A stretch of DNA of 25,303 nt from CAJXSD01 sp964633145. Its GTDB lineage: Bacteria; Pseudomonadota; Alphaproteobacteria; Rhodobacterales; Rhodobacteraceae. The stretch spans positions 1 through 25,303 of the forward strand of contig CAZWFE010000035.1 in the NCBI GenBank assembly GCA_964633145.1. The letters are read 5' to 3'. Made by a program: the position numbers and the translations under genes. Within the stretch, counting starts at the first letter, position 1. Every line of letters starts with the position of its first letter. A model generated the notes under the pieces. It made no database searches. It saw nothing but the letters and a program-made list of their open reading frames with translations, and had not been told where the DNA came from. Shown in pieces: positions 24,064 to 25,303 of this stretch.

Positions 24064-24072
24064 ACTATCCCC

Positions 24073-25254
24073 ATGACACGACCATCCTATGTATTTACCT
24101 CTGAATCTGTTTCAGAGGGGCACCCAGACAAGGTCTGCGACCGTATTTCGGACGCAATTCTTGATGCCTTTATCGCCCAAGAACCCCAAGCCCGCGTGGC
24201 CTGCGAAACATTTGCCACCACCAACCGCGTGGTCATCGGCGGCGAAGTGGGCCTGTCTGACCAATCCAAACTGACAGAATACATGGGCCGGATCGACGAA
24301 ATCGCGCGCGCCTGCATCCGCGATATTGGCTATGAACAGGATAAATTCCACCACGAAACCGTGGAAATCACCAACCTATTGCACGAACAATCTGCCCATA
24401 TCGCCCAAGGCGTCGACGCCACCGCCACCAAAGACGAAGGCGCAGGCGACCAGGGCATCATGTTCGGCTATGCCACCAATGAAACCGATGCGCTGATGCC
24501 GGCCCCCATTCAATATGCCCATGCCATCCTGCGCCGCTTGGCCGCGGTGCGCAAAAACGGCACCGAACCCACTCTGGGACCAGATGCAAAATCACAGCTG
24601 TCTGTGCGCTATGAAAATGGCAAACCTGTCGGCGTGACATCGATCGTTCTGTCCACGCAGCATTTGGATGAAACTATGACATCTGCCGATGTGCGCGCCG
24701 TGGTCGAACCCTATATCCGCGAAACGCTGCCCGATGGCTGGATTACCCCAGATACCATTTGGCACGTCAACCCAACGGGTAAATTTGTCATCGGCGGTCC
24801 CGATGGCGACGCGGGCCTGACAGGTCGCAAAATCATCGTTGATACCTATGGCGGTGCCGCCCCCCATGGTGGCGGTGCCTTTTCAGGCAAAGACCCGACC
24901 AAGGTCGATCGATCAGCCGCATATGCTGCACGCTATCTGGCGAAAAATGTGGTCGCTGCAGGTCTGGCAGACAAATGTTCCATCCAGCTTAGCTACGCCA
25001 TCGGTGTGGCAAAACCACTGTCTATCTACGCCGATACCTTTGGAACAGGTAAAATAAACGAGGCAGAAATCGAACGCGCCATTGCCCAATGCATGGACCT
25101 GACACCGCGTGGTATTCGTACACATCTTGACCTAAACCGCCCCATCTATGAACGCACCGCCGCCTATGGCCACTTTGGCCGCACCCCCGATGCAGACGGC
25201 GGCTTCAGCTGGGAACGCACCGACCTGATCAGCGCGCTTCAAAATGCGATCTAG
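24073..25254 (+). CDS. metK: S-adenosylmethionine synthase
   Basis: MetK makes S-adenosylmethionine from methionine and ATP as a cytoplasmic tetramer. The 393-residue length is typical. GHPDK (16-20) carries the catalytic histidine, GAGDQGIMFGY (about 123-133) is the signature, and GGGAFSGKDPTKVDRS (about 266-281) is the phosphate loop. The ATG lies ten bases after the GGAG of the SAM/SAH riboswitch. It has its own promoter although it directly follows lnt. The last base of its TAG stop is also the first base of intergenic repeat copy 2. Confidence 0.97.
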   Translation: MTRPSYVFTSESVSEGHPDKVCDRISDAILDAFIAQEPQARVACETFATTNRVVIGGEVGLSDQSKLTEYMGRIDEIARACIRDIGYEQDKFHHETVEITNLLHEQSAHIAQGVDATATKDEGAGDQGIMFGYATNETDALMPAPIQYAHAILRRLAAVRKNGTEPTLGPDAKSQLSVRYENGKPVGVTSIVLSTQHLDETMTSADVRAVVEPYIRETLPDGWITPDTIWHVNPTGKFVIGGPDGDAGLTGRKIIVDTYGGAAPHGGGAFSGKDPTKVDRSAAYAARYLAKNVVAAGLADKCSIQLSYAIGVAKPLSIYADTFGTGKINEAEIERAIAQCMDLTPRGIRTHLDLNRPIYERTAAYGHFGRTPDADGGFSWERTDLISALQNAI

Positions 25255-25303
25255 GCTTTCATTTTTGTAAAAATACTCATTCAGGCCTGCGCAAGCAGGC
25301 CTT
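25254..25303 (-). repeat. Hairpin-plus-tail intergenic repeat, copy 2
   Basis: Read on the minus strand, an 8-bp hairpin (AGGCCTGC 25283-25290 with GCAGGCCT 25295-25302, loop GCAA on the plus strand) is followed by the same 25-base tail as copy 1 (25278 to 25254, GAGTATTTT to TGAAAGCC, 22 of 25 identical). On the plus strand the hairpin lies just after metK and may serve as its terminator, but the window ends before any T-run can be judged. Confidence 0.7.

Noticed and set aside
24011..24072. SAM-II or SAM-V riboswitch in front of metK
   Set aside because: The single 7-bp stem with AACGGCTTCCTGGC loop and pseudoknot to GGAGC fits the SAM/SAH class and not the longer SAM-II layout.
1..25303. 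tRNA genes, CRISPR arrays, insertion sequences or prophage
   Set aside because: No cloverleaf-like segments, no regularly spaced repeats, no transposase, integrase or phage-like reading frames were seen.

Overview
The window looks like chromosomal DNA of a Rhodobacterales bacterium (Roseobacter-clade-like Alphaproteobacteria). Three things point there: gene order (an irr-type Fur regulator divergent from fabA-fabB-fabI; phoH-ybeY-ybeX-lnt-metK), a SAM/SAH-type riboswitch in front of metK (a class known from Rhodobacterales), and alpha-type promoters. It holds 25 convincing protein genes, no rRNA or tRNA genes that I can see, no CRISPR and no insertion sequence. No gene-free stretch exceeds about 180 bases.

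Left part (1-5062): an MsbA-type ABC exporter, a long acyl-CoA synthetase, a MptE/DUF115-like protein whose start codon abuts the synthetase terminator, and, converging on it, an ArsR-family repressor that carries the two cysteines of the SqrR/BigR persulfide sensors.

Middle part (5063-12743, all minus strand): a tightly packed catabolic-looking run read from right to left. Its genes encode a haloacid-dehalogenase-type hydrolase, an alpha/beta hydrolase, a PLP-dependent serine/threonine-type dehydratase, a PcaD-like enol-lactonase, a second alpha/beta hydrolase and a TetA-like MFS transporter. After an 84-base gap come a zinc alcohol dehydrogenase and an enolase-superfamily protein with a non-canonical active site. 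Within the six-gene block, gaps run from an 8-base overlap to 13 bases. The substrate is unknown. This is the best candidate here for an undescribed pathway.

Right part (12925-25303) is mostly housekeeping: a SlyD-like FKBP prolyl isomerase; an irr-type regulator with a zinc-free quinone-oxidoreductase-like gene; fabA, fabB and fabI for unsaturated fatty acid synthesis; miaB; an unassigned glycosyltransferase-like gene; then phoH, ybeY, ybeX, lnt and metK.

Two copies of a hairpin-plus-tail intergenic repeat (fabB-fabI gap and just after metK) are the clearest non-coding structures apart from the riboswitch. Several starts were moved inward from the longest open frame on the basis of Shine-Dalgarno sites and family N-termini.
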